From Rana temporaria (taxonomy: Eukaryota; Chordata; Amphibia; Anura; Ranidae): DNA of 64,000 nt. Shown piece by piece: positions 43,678 through 55,418 of the stretch; position 1 is the first letter of the stretch, and each line of letters begins with the position of its first letter. A program made the position numbers and the translations under genes. The notes beneath the pieces were generated by a model. The model was not told the DNA's origin. It searched no databases and was given only the letters and a program-made list of their open reading frames with translations. The DNA is taken from contig NC_053490.1 of the NCBI RefSeq assembly GCF_905171775.1, forward strand, positions 33,204,006-33,268,005. The letters run 5' to 3'.

Positions 43678-44152
43678 CTATCGAAAAATGCCTGGCCGGA
43701 ACTGCGCATGCAGAGAACGGAACTTCAGCACAGCCGATTTGGCGATCAGCTGTTGTCTCGCGTGGCCGAGGCACATTCATGTAGGAGAGGGGCGGATATT
43801 TACATGAAGGGGTCGGATTTTTAAGTGATGGCCAGTGGTGGGGGCAGAATTTATATCAATGGTGGAGAATACATTTTTATCTGCTATTCATTATATTCAC
43901 TTGTGCGCCGTCTTTAATCAATTGAAGGGTGGCTTTTTCTATTTTAGATAAAGGTTTCTATTCCAGCATTGTTTGGCCATTGATATAAATTCCGCCCCCA
44001 CCACTGCCCATCATTTAAAAATCTGCCCCCTTCTTGTAAATATCCACCCCTCTCCTACATGGACGTGCTGCGACCACGCGAGGCAACAGCTGATCTTCAA
44101 CTCAACGCCGTGCTGCGCATGCACAGTTTCACCCTGGCACTATTCGATAGCA
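43678..44152. repeat. Long inverted repeat in intron 5
   Basis: Arm 43678-43864 pairs with 43976-44152 around a 112-bp loop. Shared words include CATGTAGGAGAGGGGYGGAT, GTGGTGGGGGC and GATCAGCTGTTG. A hAT-like left end, CAGGGGTGCCCAACC, occurs at 43537, so this may be the interior of a damaged hAT. The opposite end was not found. Confidence 0.7.
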
Positions 44153-44279
44153 GGGCACGTCTCGACAGAACACCGGCGCTAGAGGAAGCATGTGGCTGCA
44201 CTAGAAAGCAGAACCAATGCTTCCCGTACAGTGTGGGCTCCTGTCACAGGCAGCCAAATGCACTCAGTCTCCTGGGACA

Positions 44280-44480
44280 GAAGAGGTTACCCCATCACAT
44301 CAGAGGTCCCCCCCTTTACGTCAGAGGTTTTCCCATCACATCAGAGTCCCATCATAAAAACCTCTCATCAGAAGCCACACCATTTCCATCAGATGCTGCC
44401 CTATACATCAGGGCCCACCCTATACATTGGAGTCCCCCATCACAGAATCCCCCCATCCCATCAGAATCCCTTCCTCACTC
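44280..44480. repeat. Degenerate CCCATCACATCAGAG array
   Basis: Loosely repeated CATCACATCAGAGTCCC-like units in intron 5, probably an old minisatellite. It gives rise to the frames at 44059-44523, which are not genes. Confidence 0.5.
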
Positions 44481-44816
44481 CAGCAGTATAGAAGAAGGCA
44501 GGAAGTGGAGCAGGTCTGGATAAAGGTGCACTCTGTCCTCTCCTAAATGCTGGAGGCATCGGCATCATGATTTACCATGGTGCGGGCAGGACACCATGCA
44601 TCCTGGCGCTAGATCTTCATTGGTTGTTATGGGGCAGGTGGCCGGCCTGCACCATGGTGGCACACGATGCTGGTTTAGGACAAACTGTCCCTTTTTTGCG
44701 GCACCCCTCTCACACTTTTTAATATACATTTCTAGGTCCAGTGTTGCGGCTTCTGTCTTGTATTGTGCTGTTTTTTTGAGCTGTGTGATTTATGGACATT
44801 TAAGTAGAGTTCTCAC

Positions 44817-45005
44817 CAGTACACCAGGTAATGCAGCCGCCTCGCTCCACACATCTGACTCCGGCTGGTATTTGAAGATGGTGCTCATTAACCCGCCGCC
44901 AACATAAATCGTCCCATCTAGCTCAACCGCACTGATACAGTCCTTGTAGAATGGGGCTGGAGACTTATAGGTCCATTTATCCTCCACAGGATCATAACAC
45001 TGAAC
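44817..45005 (-). CDS. KLHL35: KLHL35-like coding exon 5 (kelch repeat)
   Basis: 63 codons, residues 456-518. The acceptor CTTCCAG precedes GTTCAGTGT and the donor is CTG/GTGAGA. It reads VQCYDPVEDKWTYKSPAPFY then YVGGGLMSTIFKYQPESDVW, a full blade with the kelch double glycine and conserved W. The phrase SPAPF...GGLMS..F.Y.P..DVW.EAA.LP is the signature that made me choose KLHL35 over the closely related KLHL24. Confidence 0.92.
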
Positions 45006-45280
45006 CTGGAAGACATACAACTTTCATCATAATGCTGAAGGATTACAATTTTCATTCAAAATGCAAGATGGAGGGAAATAGAGAGGACATGCTAAAGTAA
45101 TATCTCTTAATTTGTAAAGACGCATTTGTTTGGGTTCGTTTTGGTAGTATGGAGAGGTTAAAACACCCATTATTTTTTTTCACTGTTTATGTATTGATGG
45201 GGAAACTTCCCTTCACTTCCTGTCCCAGAGATGCAATAAGTTAGAGGAGATCTCCCAAAGTTAAAGGAATTCCACTCTTA

Positions 45281-45446
45281 TGCCTCGTACACACGGAAAG
45301 TCCGTGTGTAGCCTCAATCAGACTTTTTTTGTCGGAAGTCCGACGGACCTTAGATAGAGAACCTGTTCTCTATCTCTACGTCGAACTTCTGACAGACTCA
45401 ATGCGGACTTTTGCATGGTCAAAAGTCTGACCGTGTGTACAAGGCA
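45281..45446. mobile_element. Palindromic GTACACACGG MITE (intron 4), TTA duplication
   Basis: TGCCTCGTACACACGG at the left and CCGTGTGTACAAGGCA at the right, flanked by TTA on both sides. Centre AGAGAACCTGTTCTCT. Confidence 0.82.
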
Positions 45447-46393
45447 TTAGGCAAATGTTCCCATTGACACATTGCTCCTTACCTTTTGTTCTAGGGATAA
45501 CTCTAAAAAATGTTGATTTCCCCTCACTTTTTATCACATTGACAATAAAGATAAAGCGGAGTGATCTCCTCAGTTGGGATACAGACAGCAAAAAAACATG
45601 GCAGATGGTCTAATACTTCCATACTCTGTTGAAAACTAAAAAAACTTGGTAAATTTTCGCAACCAATTTAATCCCGAAAGGAACCCTTGAAATCATTTCT
45701 AGGTCTTGGGAAACACTTTTAAAACCAATGTATTGGAGTTCATTGGGTAAAATGCTTCTTACATTGGTGGTCAGTAGGAAGAATGTCAGTAGTGATCAAA
45801 ATTCCATTCTTACAGATAGCTAAACAGATTATTTGTGTCCCACAGCTGGCTCTGCAGATTGGCATTGGCCCCGACACTACAATATGTAGGCACCATCAGA
45901 TTTAGACCTGGGGGGGGGAGGGGGTGTAAGGCAAAAGCATAATGAGCTAGTATACTAGCATATGGTAGTATACGGCATACACTAGCTCATTATGAAATAC
46001 TTACCTTAGAACGAGGCGTCGGCATCTGATCCTGGTCACTTTTAAGGGAGCTGACATTTCCCCCTTGGCGTGTCTTTTGGGTTTGCGGCTTTGGCGCTGT
46101 GAGTGGCAGGTAGTTGTTGATGGATCAACTTGGATACAACCACTAGCAGTAATCATTGTGTTCTACCAGCTGGGAAGGCTCCCCGCAGACCCTCCTCCCC
46201 TTCCTTCCCCGACCTGGGAGGACACAATAACGCTGTGGCAGGCATTCCCCCCATCAACCCTGATTGTGTTGATGTGGGAATCAAGTGATTTCCTTGCACT
46301 GATAATGGAAAGAAAACAAACTGCATAAACTATGGGCTGCCTAACTCATCTTGAGGACACTGCTCTCAACTGCCAGTAGGCACAGAGCACTTA
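45447..46393. other. Intron 4 sequence without recognised features
   Basis: A G run lies at about 45910-45922 and an inverted ATGAGCTAGTATACTAGCAT / ACTAGCTCATTATG pair at about 45940-45993. No exon-like frame. Confidence 0.45.
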
Positions 46394-46663
46394 GGCCTCG
46401 TACACACGACCGAGTTTCTCAGCAAAAACCAGCAAGAAACTTGCTGGGAGATATTTTTTTGCAGAGGAAACCGGTTGTGTGTACATTTTCGTCGAGGAAA
46501 CTGTTGAGAAACTCGACGAGCCAAAAAGAGAGCAAGTTCTCTATTTCCTCGACGGGAATAGAGAATCTTGCCTTGTCGAGTTCCTCGACAGCCTAACAAG
46601 GAACTTGACGAGGAAAACGATGTGTGTTCGCCCGTCGAGTTCCTCGGTCGTGTGTACGAGGCT
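46394..46663. mobile_element. Palindromic GGCCTCGTACACACG MITE (intron 4)
   Basis: Flanked by TTA (46391-46393, 46664-46666). Near-identical in plan to 40465-40733, including ACTCGACGAGCCAAAAAGA and TCTCTATTTCC near the centre. Confidence 0.85.
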
Positions 46664-47173
46664 TTAGTCTTTAAATCGGTAGCTGGTGACTTTTAATATG
46701 GACACTTACCTGTCCAGGGAGCTTGCGATGTCGCCCCCCCCCCCCCAAGGCCGATCCGCCCATCGGATCAGGTGGCAGTGCTGCCATTCCAACTAAGGGA
46801 AACCGGCAGTGGAGCCTTGCGACTTCACTGCCTGTTTCCTGTCGCACATCGCTTTGTGAATGCCCAGCTTGTCTTCTGGGGGACACACAGGTCCGCCGCA
46901 GAAGAAGACGTTAAGGGCCGCGGCCTGGCTGGATCGGAAGTACACTCGGTACTTCCAAAAAGGTAAGGAAGAAAAAGAGAAAAAAATTATATCCAAAAAT
47001 GAGATGTTGAGAGTTGGTCTTTAGTTTAAGACCACCTCTCAAAAATGGGTGGAACTCTGCTTTAATGGGTCATCTTGGTTCTCAGATAATTATTTTTCAG
47101 TGCCAATTTGCTGAACAACCTTTCTCCCAATCAACTAGTGGTCATCATGCTCAATTGCTCCTTTTGCCCCTAA
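46664..47173. other. MITE fragment with C run (intron 4)
   Basis: GGGAAACCGGCAGTGGAGCC (46798-46817) also occurs near 39805 with one change. The fragment ends with GGGTGGAACTCTGCTTTAA at about 47048-47066, a TTAA-type MITE end. A C run lies at 46735-46746. No gene. Confidence 0.5.
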
Positions 47174-47369
47174 AGCCGTACACACGATCGGAATTTCTGA
47201 TGGAAAAAGTCTGTCTCACTGTATGCCCCATTGGAGTAATTCCATAGAAAATCCGATGAATTCCATCGGAGTTTAGATAGAGAACATGTTCTATTTTACT
47301 CCAATGGAATTCCATCGGAATTCCAATTTGAGTTTGGCCAGGCAAAAGCCCGATCGTGTGTACGGGGCA
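47174..47369. mobile_element. Palindromic GTACACACGATCGG MITE (intron 4), TAA duplication
   Basis: AGCCGTACACACGATCGG and CCGATCGTGTGTACGGGGCA ends, flanked by TAA. It has central GAATTCCATCGGA-type arms. Confidence 0.82.
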
Positions 47370-48266
47370 TAATAAATCCGGCACTGGCCACCATCAAATA
47401 AGAGATCAACCAGCCAGAGCTCAAGGACCCCTAGCAAATTTTGTAGGAACTCTAAGGTTCCATTGAACACTGGTTGAACTTGAAAATGGCTGGTCTAGAG
47501 ATGCTATAATTTCTGGATTACACACTTGCTAGTGCTAGATTTCTAGTACTTAGAATGTAGCGCCTTCCCCAATCTTCTGTAACATTGTATTATTGACCAA
47601 GCTATCTAGGCTTCTAGTAATGAGCTGTCTGTCACTCGTCTATACTTCTAGGCCTGAGCTGACTTATGTCTGATTCAAACAGATGGACCTGTACCAAAAG
47701 AGGGGGGAGGAACCAATGGAGGGGGAAGGAATCAATGGACTGACTCAAATATAAATGTATTAAGGAAAATAAATAAAAAAGGGGGAAGGCCAGACTGACC
47801 ACTTGATCTTTTTACCATCAATCTTCTATGTTTCCATGTTTGTTAATTTTATTTTTAGCTATTGAGCTCGGAAACAGCTCATCAGCGTGACAGACATGCC
47901 AGGAGCTCCATTTGCTAGCTGAAAATGCAAATACTAAACATTCATAAAAAATATTGACAAAAAAAAAAAAAATATGCAGGTATATCTACTTTTTTCAGCC
48001 CTCACCATACTAAATAAATAAAAAAGTATACAAAACCACAATGGTCATTGGGAAGAATTACCCTTTTACAGATATCTAAAAAGATTAGTGGTGTCAGTGG
48101 GAACTTATGTGAGAGGTAACAAATGCTCATTACACAAAGGACCCCTAGTAAACTCTGGAGGAACTATTGGGATCTATGGAACCCTGGTTGAGAAACCTTG
48201 CAATAAACATTCAAACGTAACTGACTTCATTACACAATCTATTTGAATATCAGAACTGTGGATTAC
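47370..48266. other. Intron 4 sequence without recognised features
   Basis: ATGTAGCGCCTTCCCC at about 47557 resembles the start of the solo LTR at 23609 but the resemblance ends quickly. An A run lies at 47957-47972. No exon. Confidence 0.4.
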
Positions 48267-48455
48267 CTTGTCTATGCTCTGATGATCATCTACTGCTCCA
48301 CCAATGACATAGAGCTTGTTCATACAAGTGACCACCCCTGCAGAGCTCACAGCTTCCAACATGGGAGTGGCAGTAGTCCAGGCATTGGTGGAAGAGTTGT
48401 ATCGTTCCACTGTGGTCAACCTACTCTGACCATCAAAGCCACCAACTGCGTAGAT
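48267..48455 (-). CDS. KLHL35: KLHL35-like coding exon 4 (kelch repeat)
   Basis: 63 codons, residues 393-455. The acceptor TTCTTCTCCATAG precedes ATCTACGCA and the donor is AAG/GTAATC. It reads IYAVGGFDGQSRLTTVERYN then EAVSSAGVVTCMNKLYVIGG. VERY and EAVSSA are shared with KLHL35 and KLHL24. Phase 0 at both edges. Confidence 0.92.
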
Positions 48456-48609
48456 CTATGGAGAAGAAGAGAGGCACTTTATATTATACAATTTTATATA
48501 ACTTATTTTACATTTATATTTTTTATAGACTCACAGGGATTCACTGACTATTATCCTCTACCCTTCATGTCATATTCCTGGTGGGTGGTTGGGGGGGGGG
48601 TGATAAAAA

Positions 48610-49441
48610 AACGTCAGTACTTAAAAATATCCATAGGCGACGCTTATTTTTTAATTATTTTATACAGGTTACCAGTTTAGAGTTACAGAGGAGGTCTAGT
48701 GCTAGAATTCTTGCTGGCGCTCTAACATACGCGGCGATACCTCACATGTGTGGTTTGAACGGCGTTTACATATGTGGACAGGACTTACGTTTGTGTTCGC
48801 TTCTGAGTGCGAGCTACAGTGGCGTTTTAAAACATTTTTATTATTATTTATTTTTTTATTTTACTTAATTTTTTTTATTTTTACACTTTTTTTTCTGATC
48901 ACTTTTATTCCTATTACAAGGAATGTAAACATTCCTTGTAATAGGAATGGTTTGTGACAGGTACTCTTTATGGAGAGATGCGGGGTCAATAAGACCCCAC
49001 ATCTCTCCTCCAGGCTGGAAAGAATGAGATCGTGAAAAAAAAAATTCACTGATCTCATGCCGACATGAGATTGCGGCTTTGTTTACTTCCGGGTGCGACG
49101 TCATAACGTCGCGCCCAAGCCTCCAACGGTCATAACGTCGCGCCCTGGTCACCAGTCATCTCTATGCTTCCCATCCGGCGCCGGCAGATCGTTTCTCCGG
49201 GTCCCCAATGGCACAGGAGAGCCCGGAGAAGCACCAGATGGCGGTGGGAGGGGGGTGTCCCCTCCCGTCGCCTATAAGAACGATCAAATGGTGGAACTGC
49301 CGCTATGATCATTCTTATGGTGCACAGAATCGCTGGCTGAAAAGATGGATATCTGAATGATGCCTGTAGCTGCACCCATCATTCAGATATCCCCACTGAA
49401 AGTCCAGGACGTCATATGACGTACCTTGGGCGCAAAGTGGT
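48610..49441 (+). repeat. TTAA-family fragment with perfect hairpin (intron 3)
   Basis: It ends GCGCAAAGTGG then TTAA, with the left end undefined. It contains a hairpin with a 19-bp stem, ATTCCTATTACAAGGAATG, at about 48909-48949. A second stem, GGAGAGATG(C)GGGGTC...GACCCCACATCTCTCC, lies at about 48973-49010. Non-coding. The first 150 bp after exon 4 hold nothing recognisable. Confidence 0.65.
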
Positions 49442-49552
49442 TAAATATACAGTATATATATATAAATATACTGTACATACAAACTGTGACTTTTCCTTCT
49501 GAATTTTCTTTTCCAAGAAGATGCTTTGGAGGAATCAGAACAAGTTCTGTAA

Positions 49553-49756
49553 TGCCGCGTGCACACGGTCGGAATTTCCACTGGAAAAAGTCCAATGGGA
49601 GCTTTTAATCGAATATTCCGACTTTTTCCGTCGGAATTTCCGACGGACTTAGATAGAGAGCAGTTAGACTGTATGGGATTCCGATGGGAAAAACAATTTA
49701 ACGCATTGAACTTCCAACTTTTTCCCGACGGAAATTCCGCTCGTGCGTACAGGGCA
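49553..49756. mobile_element. Palindromic GTGCACACGGTCGG MITE (intron 3)
   Basis: TGCCGCGTGCACACGGTCGG and CGAGCGTGTGTAC-like right end (GCTCGTGCGTACAGGGCA). The flanks are TAA and TTA rather than identical, so one has mutated. Confidence 0.7.
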
Positions 49757-49783
49757 TTAGAGGCCAGCACTGGTCCACACTAT

Positions 49784-50523
49784 GGGCTAGATTCACATAG
49801 AACCGCCTATCTTTGCGGCGGCGTAACATATCCGATTTACGTTACGCCTCCGCAACTTAGACTGGCAAGTACTGTATTCTCAAAACACTTGCTCCGTAAG
49901 TTGCGGCGGCGTAGCGTAAATCGGCCAGGGTTAGCCCGCCTAATTCAAATTTGGATCAGGGGGGGGCGTGTTTTATGGAAATGTACTGTGACCCGACGTG
50001 ATTGACGTTTTTCCCGAACGGCGCATGTGCCGTCCGTGGAATTTCCCAGTGTGCATTGCAGTGTACGCCGCAAGGACGTCATTGGTTTCGACATGAACGT
50101 AAATGACGTCTAGGCCCATTCACGGACGACTTACGCAAACAACGTAACTTTTTCAAATTTCGACGTGGGAACGACGGCCATACTTAACATTGGTACGCCG
50201 CACTTACGCCACCATATAGCAGGGGGGAAAAGCCTAACGTAAACGGCGTAACTTTACTGCGTCGGCCAGGCGTACGTTCGGGAATTTGCGTATCTAGCTA
50301 GTTTGCATACTCGCCGCGGAATTCGACGGAAGCGCCACCTAGCGGGCCAGCGTAAATATGCAGTTACGATCCGACGGCGTAAGAGACTTACGCCTGTCGG
50401 ATCTAACAGATATCTATGCGTAACTGATTCTAAGAATCAGGCGCATAGATACGACGGCGCAACGCAGAGATACGACGGCGTATCTGGAGATACGCCGTTG
50501 TATCTCCACTGAGAATCTGGCCC
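49784..50523. mobile_element. GGGCTAGATTCAC MITE (intron 3)
   Basis: Starts GGGCTAGATTCACATAGA and ends ...GAGAATCTGGCCC, with flanks TAT and TAA. It ends 73 bp before the donor side of coding exon 3 (50597). Confidence 0.75.
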
Positions 50524-50596
50524 TAAATCTGCAGATATTCCACAGAACCCTGAAGATTTATTGGTCCATTGTTTGTAGTTACCCTCCCACACTCAC

Positions 50597-50715
50597 CTGT
50601 CCCTTTAGTGTCACCATTCCGTGCCTCCATCTCCCTGTGTTCAGAGAGGCGACTTTAACCCAACTGTTGATGTGGACATTGAGCATCCAAACATGCCGGC
50701 TGTCTATATGACCAC
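50597..50715 (-). CDS. KLHL35: KLHL35-like coding exon 3 (kelch repeat)
   Basis: 119 nt, residues 353-392. The acceptor AAATTCCAG precedes GTGGTCAT and the donor is CAG/GTGAGT. It reads GGHIDSRHVWMLNVHINSWV then KVASLNTGRWRHGMVTLKGQ. The first glycine codon is completed across the splice (phase 1 to 2). The pattern GGHI.S..VWM...H...W.KVASL..GRWRH is highly conserved in this subfamily. Confidence 0.92.
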
Positions 50716-50723
50716 CTGGAATT

Positions 50724-51136
50724 TAACATAAAAAAAACGACAAGCATTAAAACCAATGGTTCATTTTTTGCCTGTAGTAGTCCAGACACGTTTTCAAACA
50801 ATTATTTCAGATACCTCTGCAGTACAGGCACATTTCCTTGTGTTTATCACTTAAAAAAAAAAAAAGAAGAAGAAAACAAAACTAATTATAAAAAATCATG
50901 CTGGTTTGCCAGATATTCAATGAGCTCATAATGTCCTGTTTGAACTGACAATGCTGCCGCTGCTACAATGTGATCCCAGCCAGTGTTGTCAGCACTGCCT
51001 TTGTTCTCCTCTGCAGGACTACATAACACCTCCCCTGTCCTCATGCCTGTAACACAAGGGGGAGGTGAGCCGACAACTCTGCCTTTGCTACATTTAGGCT
51101 GGGTTTACACCTATGCGAATTGGATGAGGGCCTCCT
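50724..51136. other. Intron 2 sequence without recognised features
   Basis: No exon-like frame or transposon end; an A run lies at 50852-50864. Confidence 0.45.
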
Positions 51137-51659
51137 CGCGCTTTTTACGAACGGCGCATGCGCCGTTCGTGAAAAAATCCCAGTGCGCATGCACGAAATT
51201 CCGCCGCAAATAGTCATTGTTTTCGACGTGAACGTAAATTACCTCCAGCCCTATTCGCGAACGACTTACGCAAACGATGTAAAATTTTCAAAACTCGACG
51301 CGGGAACGACGGCCATACTTAACATAGGATACGCCTCATGTAGCAGGGGTAACTATACGCCGAAAAAAGCCTAACGTAAACGACGTAAAAAAATGCGCCG
51401 GCCGGACGTACGTTTCTGAATCGGCGTATCTAGCTCATTTGCATATTCCTCGCGTAAATCTATGGAAGCGCCACCTAGCGGCCAGCGTAAATATGCAACT
51501 AAGATACGACGGTGTAAAACACTTACGCCGGTCGGATCTTAGGGAAATCTATGTGTAACTGATTCTATGAATCAGTCGCATGGATACGACCGGCCGGACT
51601 CAGAGATACGACGGCGTATCTGGAGATACGCCGTCGTATCTTCTATCTGAATCTACCCC
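51137..51659. mobile_element. Left-truncated GATTCACG-family MITE (intron 2)
   Basis: The internal words GAACGGCGCATGCGCCGTTC and ACTTACGCAAACGATGTAAA and the right end CTGAATCTACCCC match 41198-41866. The left terminus is absent. Confidence 0.65.
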
Positions 51660-52022
51660 AATATGTCTAATATGAGAGCTGTTTCAGTTAAAAAAAAAAA
51701 AAGGCATAAAAAAATAAATAAAAAAAATACTACCTTCCAATGAAAATCATAACAGTGCCACCTAGTGACTAAATTACAGAATGCATTACCATGACTGTAC
51801 CCACAAGCTTCCTACAAATGTAACTACAAAATAACTACAAATTAAATAATGACACATATGATTCAATCTGAAAGTAGCACAGCAGTTCTTTTTTTCTCAG
51901 TCCTGCCTGTAATCCTGCAAGTAGATCTTTTATTCCTTCACTTCCAATGCTATTTGTTCTGCATGGAAAACGCACAGTAACATTGTCAACCTGAGGACAG
52001 GATAGTCCTAGAAGGACATTAA
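51660..52022. other. Intron 2 sequence without recognised features
   Basis: A-rich tracts at 51691-51731; nothing else seen. Confidence 0.5.
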
Positions 52023-52610
52023 AGTGGATGTAAACCCGAAAATGTTTTATTTATTTTTTTGATGTCACAATGTAGAGTATAAGATTTCCTATCATCTGTG
52101 CCTAGTCTTGCCACACAGAGTTCATCCACCTCTGAGCAATCCTCTTTTGTTGTTCAGTTAAATAAAACGGACCTACAGAGAAAAACCTTAGTCCGTTCCG
52201 CCCCCTTGCTGTGAGCGATAGGTTATTTACATATCTCATGCACTAGCCTGGAGACAGGCATTATTTTTTAATTCCCACCCCCACTCCTTTTCTGAAGTCA
52301 TATGGTTACTTTTCTGGATTTTGACTGGATGCTAGTGATCATAGCAGAATTTAGTGTAAGGAATACACAGGAGAAAATGCATGTTGACAAGGGGAGTGTA
52401 GAGGTGGGCGCGGAGTCTACTGACATCACGACTTCACATACCGAGCTCCAGCCAACAGACCCACCCACAGAATCTGCAGTTTTTCAGTTCTTATAACAGA
52501 CAGAGGGGAGACATTTGACAGGTAAGGATACATGCAGGAGGCATCTATATCCGTATAGATCAGCACTATGGCAGTAGTTTAGAAAGGATGAGAGTGGCTT
52601 TACATCCACT
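52023..52610 (+). mobile_element. Intact TTAA-flanked MITE (AGTGGATGTAAAC ends)
   Basis: AGTGGATGTAAACCC and GCTTTACATCCACT are inverted ends with TTAA on both sides (52019-52022, 52611-52614). It is the uninterrupted reference for the broken copy at 3643-5691. It supplies empty sites for the hAT at 3772 and the MITE at 5153. Confidence 0.85.
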
Positions 52611-52659
52611 TTAAGGTTTAAATTGATTTCAAAAGAGCAAGAAACAAAGTCAAACTTAA

Positions 52660-53770
52660 AGCAGAGCTTCAGTTATTTTTTCATTTGTCCATCTATTAAA
52701 TCTTCTGCCCCTGTTGTTTGGATAGTAAGGGCCAGATTCACGTAGGTGAGCGGCGGCGTAACGTATCGTAGATACGTTACACCGCCGCAAGTTTTCATCG
52801 CAAGTGCCTGATTCACAAAGCACTTGCGATGAAAACTACGCTGGCGGCCTTCGGCGCAAGGCGGGCCAATTCAAATGGGCGTGTGCCATTTAAATTAGGC
52901 TCGCTCCCACGCCGGACCTACTGCGCATGCTCCGTTTCGCAATTCCCATCGTGCCTTGCGCGCCGTGACAGAATTTTTTCGAATGGCAAATCGCAAACGA
53001 CGTTAAATTTTAAATTTCGACGCGGGAACGACGGCCATACTTTATACAGCAATTCGATTGCTGAGTAAAGTTAAGGCACCAAAAAAAAATACTAACTTTG
53101 CGACGGGAAACTAGACTAGCGGCGACGTAGCGAACGCGAAAATCCGTCGGGAATCGCCGTAACTCCTAATTTGCATACCCCACGCTGGTTTACGACGCAA
53201 ACTCCCCCCAGCGGCGGCCGCGGTACTGCATCCTAAGATCCGGCAGTGTAAAACAATTACACCTGTCGGATCTTATGGATATCTATGTGTAACTGATTCT
53301 ATGAATCAGCCGCATAGATAGAAACAGAGATACGACGGAGTATCAGGAGATACTGATACGCCCTCGTATCTCTTTGGTGAATCTGGCCCTAAGTATTTTT
53401 TTTTTTTCTGCCAGTAAATTCCTTATACAGCCCACTTCCTGTTTCTTTTCTGGTAAAAAGCCTAGGCTTATGACTTCATGCACAGCTCTCTCTTGTGAGA
53501 GTTTGCCAGGAAGGGAGGGGGTGAGTCATAAGAGGGCCAATGAGAGCTACAGAGATGGAGGTGTGTGTCTGTGTAAATCCAGGAAGTAGCTTCAGCTGCC
53601 CACAGTTAAAATGGATGCAGCCAGACTCAGTGGAGGGAGATTTCTGCAGCATATTTGGCAAGTACAGAATCACAGTATATATAAAATAATATGCAAAGTG
53701 GTTGGAGGGAAGCTTCAGAATGGCAAAGATGTTTTTATAACAAATTATGTGAGCAGACTGCAGTTCCTCT
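52660..53770 (+). mobile_element. TTAA-flanked element split by a MITE (intron 2)
   Basis: AGCAGAGCTTCAG at the left and CTGCAGTTCCTCT at the right are imperfect inverted ends with TTAA on both sides. A GATTCACG-family MITE interrupts it at 52729-53389. The remaining right part (53393-53770) contains small frames that are not genes. Confidence 0.75.
52729..53389. mobile_element. GGGCCAGATTCACG MITE nested in the TTAA element
   Basis: Starts GGGCCAGATTCACGTAGG and ends ...GTGAATCTGGCCC, flanked by TAA (52726-52728, 53390-53392). A family member with CTTGCGATGAAAAC arms. Confidence 0.85.
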
Positions 53771-53867
53771 TTAACTCCAGCTGTGGACTGTTTGGGATAC
53801 TTTGTGAAGATATTTTCTGACCTCTGTGAATTACAGATACGTTCTTCTGAAGGTTCAGTACTCCACT

Positions 53868-54518
53868 CATAGGTGTGCGCAGCCTATTGCATTAGGGTGT
53901 GCACCCCAAAGCTCAAACATATTTGCATGTGTGTATACAGTATACTGATGGTGTCAGCAGAGCGGTGGATAGTGTCAGTAGGGCAGAGATTGATGTGTCA
54001 GTAGGGCAGTGGATGGTGTTAGTAGTTTTTTATTTTTATTATATATTAATTTTATTTTAGGAGCCCCATTCGGGAGCTTTGGTGAAATATCAGGGGTCTA
54101 TTTTTGTGCATTACTGCACGTTTAACGCAGTATATTTCTGTGCATTGCTGCATGTTTAACGCACTATATTCCAGTGTGTTACTGTACGTTTAATGAAGTA
54201 TATTTCTGTGCATTACTGCATGTTTAACGCACTATATTCCAGTGTGTTACTGTACATTTAATGAAGTATATTTCTGTGCATTACTGCATGTTTAACGCAC
54301 TATATTCCAGTGTGTTACTGTACATTTAACGCAGTATATTTCTGTGCATTACTGCACGTTTATCACTGTATATTTTGGTGTGTTATGTGCCGTTTAATGT
54401 TGTATTTTTCTGTGCGTTAGTGCACGTTTAACGCAGTATATTTCAATGCAATCTGCACCACACAGGGTGATTAGGGTGTGCCCAGGCACACCTGGCACAC
54501 CCTGTACGCACGCCTATG
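53868..54518. mobile_element. hAT-type element with internal minisatellite (intron 2)
   Basis: Inverted ends CATAGGTGTGCGC and TACGCACGCCTATG, flanked by a perfect 8-bp duplication ACTCCACT (53860-53867, 54519-54526). Its right edge is only 61 bp from the end of coding exon 2, close to the splice donor. Confidence 0.9.
54096..54446. repeat. 34-bp minisatellite inside the hAT
   Basis: About ten units of TTTCTGTGCATTACTGCATG plus TTTAACGCAGTATA, alternating with a TTCCAGTGTGTTACTG variant in a higher-order pattern. Confidence 0.88.
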
Positions 54519-54578
54519 ACTCCACTGTACAAAGAGCCATTAAATAACCAACAAGTGCCCATATGTGTTTATTCATAC

Positions 54579-54763
54579 CTGAGATATAAATATTATTCTT
54601 CAACACGCAGGTGGCCATCTCTGATTTGATGTATCCTGGGAGTCCAGAGAGCCCCGTCCACTGTCCCGTCTTCTGGTCATAGCTGTCAATGTGCGGTAAC
54701 TTTAAGGCCCCTTTCTTGTCACAGCCACCAATCACAACAATCATTTCAGACAAATCCATAAAT
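54579..54763 (-). CDS. KLHL35: KLHL35-like coding exon 2 (first kelch repeat)
   Basis: 185 nt, residues 291-353. The acceptor TATCTTTACAG precedes A-TTT-ATG and the donor is G/GTATGA. It reads FMDLSEMIVVIGGCDKKGAL then KLPHIDSYDQKTGQWTGLSG and YISG. FMDL.E.IVVIGGCD.KG.LKLP is the KLHL35 form of this blade; KLHL24 differs here. It begins the six-bladed propeller that should bind a substrate for a CUL3 ubiquitin ligase. Confidence 0.93.
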
Positions 54764-55418
54764 CTGTAAAGATATAGTTCAGAAATGACACTCAGATGTC
54801 ATCACAAACAACTTTTAAAGTAACCTTTTCACCAATTGCGTAGAGAAATTTCTGCAGCAAACTTCACAGTTTAAAATCAGGGGTCTCCAAACTTTCTAAA
54901 CAAGGGGCCAGTTTACTATCCTCTAAACTGTAGAGGGACTGGAGTGTAGCCAGTTTGAGTAGAAAGTGTTAGTAGGAGGAATAATGCCCCGTTATTGGTG
55001 TCAGTGAGAGGAATAGTGCCCCATCATTGAGCAGACACACACCAGTCAGAGTTCTGTTTTATGGAAGCAAGTGGCCAAAATAGGTATTTAATAAAGTTAT
55101 ATATGTTTCTATTGTTAATAGTGTGATTAGAACTGTATACCAACTAGTTATGTGTTTTCTTATAGTTCAAGCAAACTGCAAACAGAAACACAGAGCGAGT
55201 AAAACTATTGATTAAGCCTCAGAGAGATCATAAAGTGTTTAAATAACTTAAAGTGAGAGTACAGATACTGAAGAAAGAAATATATCTACCATTTTATATA
55301 GAATGACAAGATTGAACAGTTGAACCGCCATTTGTTATACTTTATGCAACACATGTTTGTACATGAACTGCCTGCTGCAAAATTGTCAGTGTTATATATA
55401 AAGAAAAGCTGAAGTTAA
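54764..55418. other. Intron 1 with a hAT fragment
   Basis: 54882-55036 begins CAGGGGTCTCCAAAC and contains GGTGTCAGTGAGAGGAATAG, the inverse of the 32-bp unit in the hAT at 1353. It is a truncated relative. The remainder is featureless. Confidence 0.6.
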
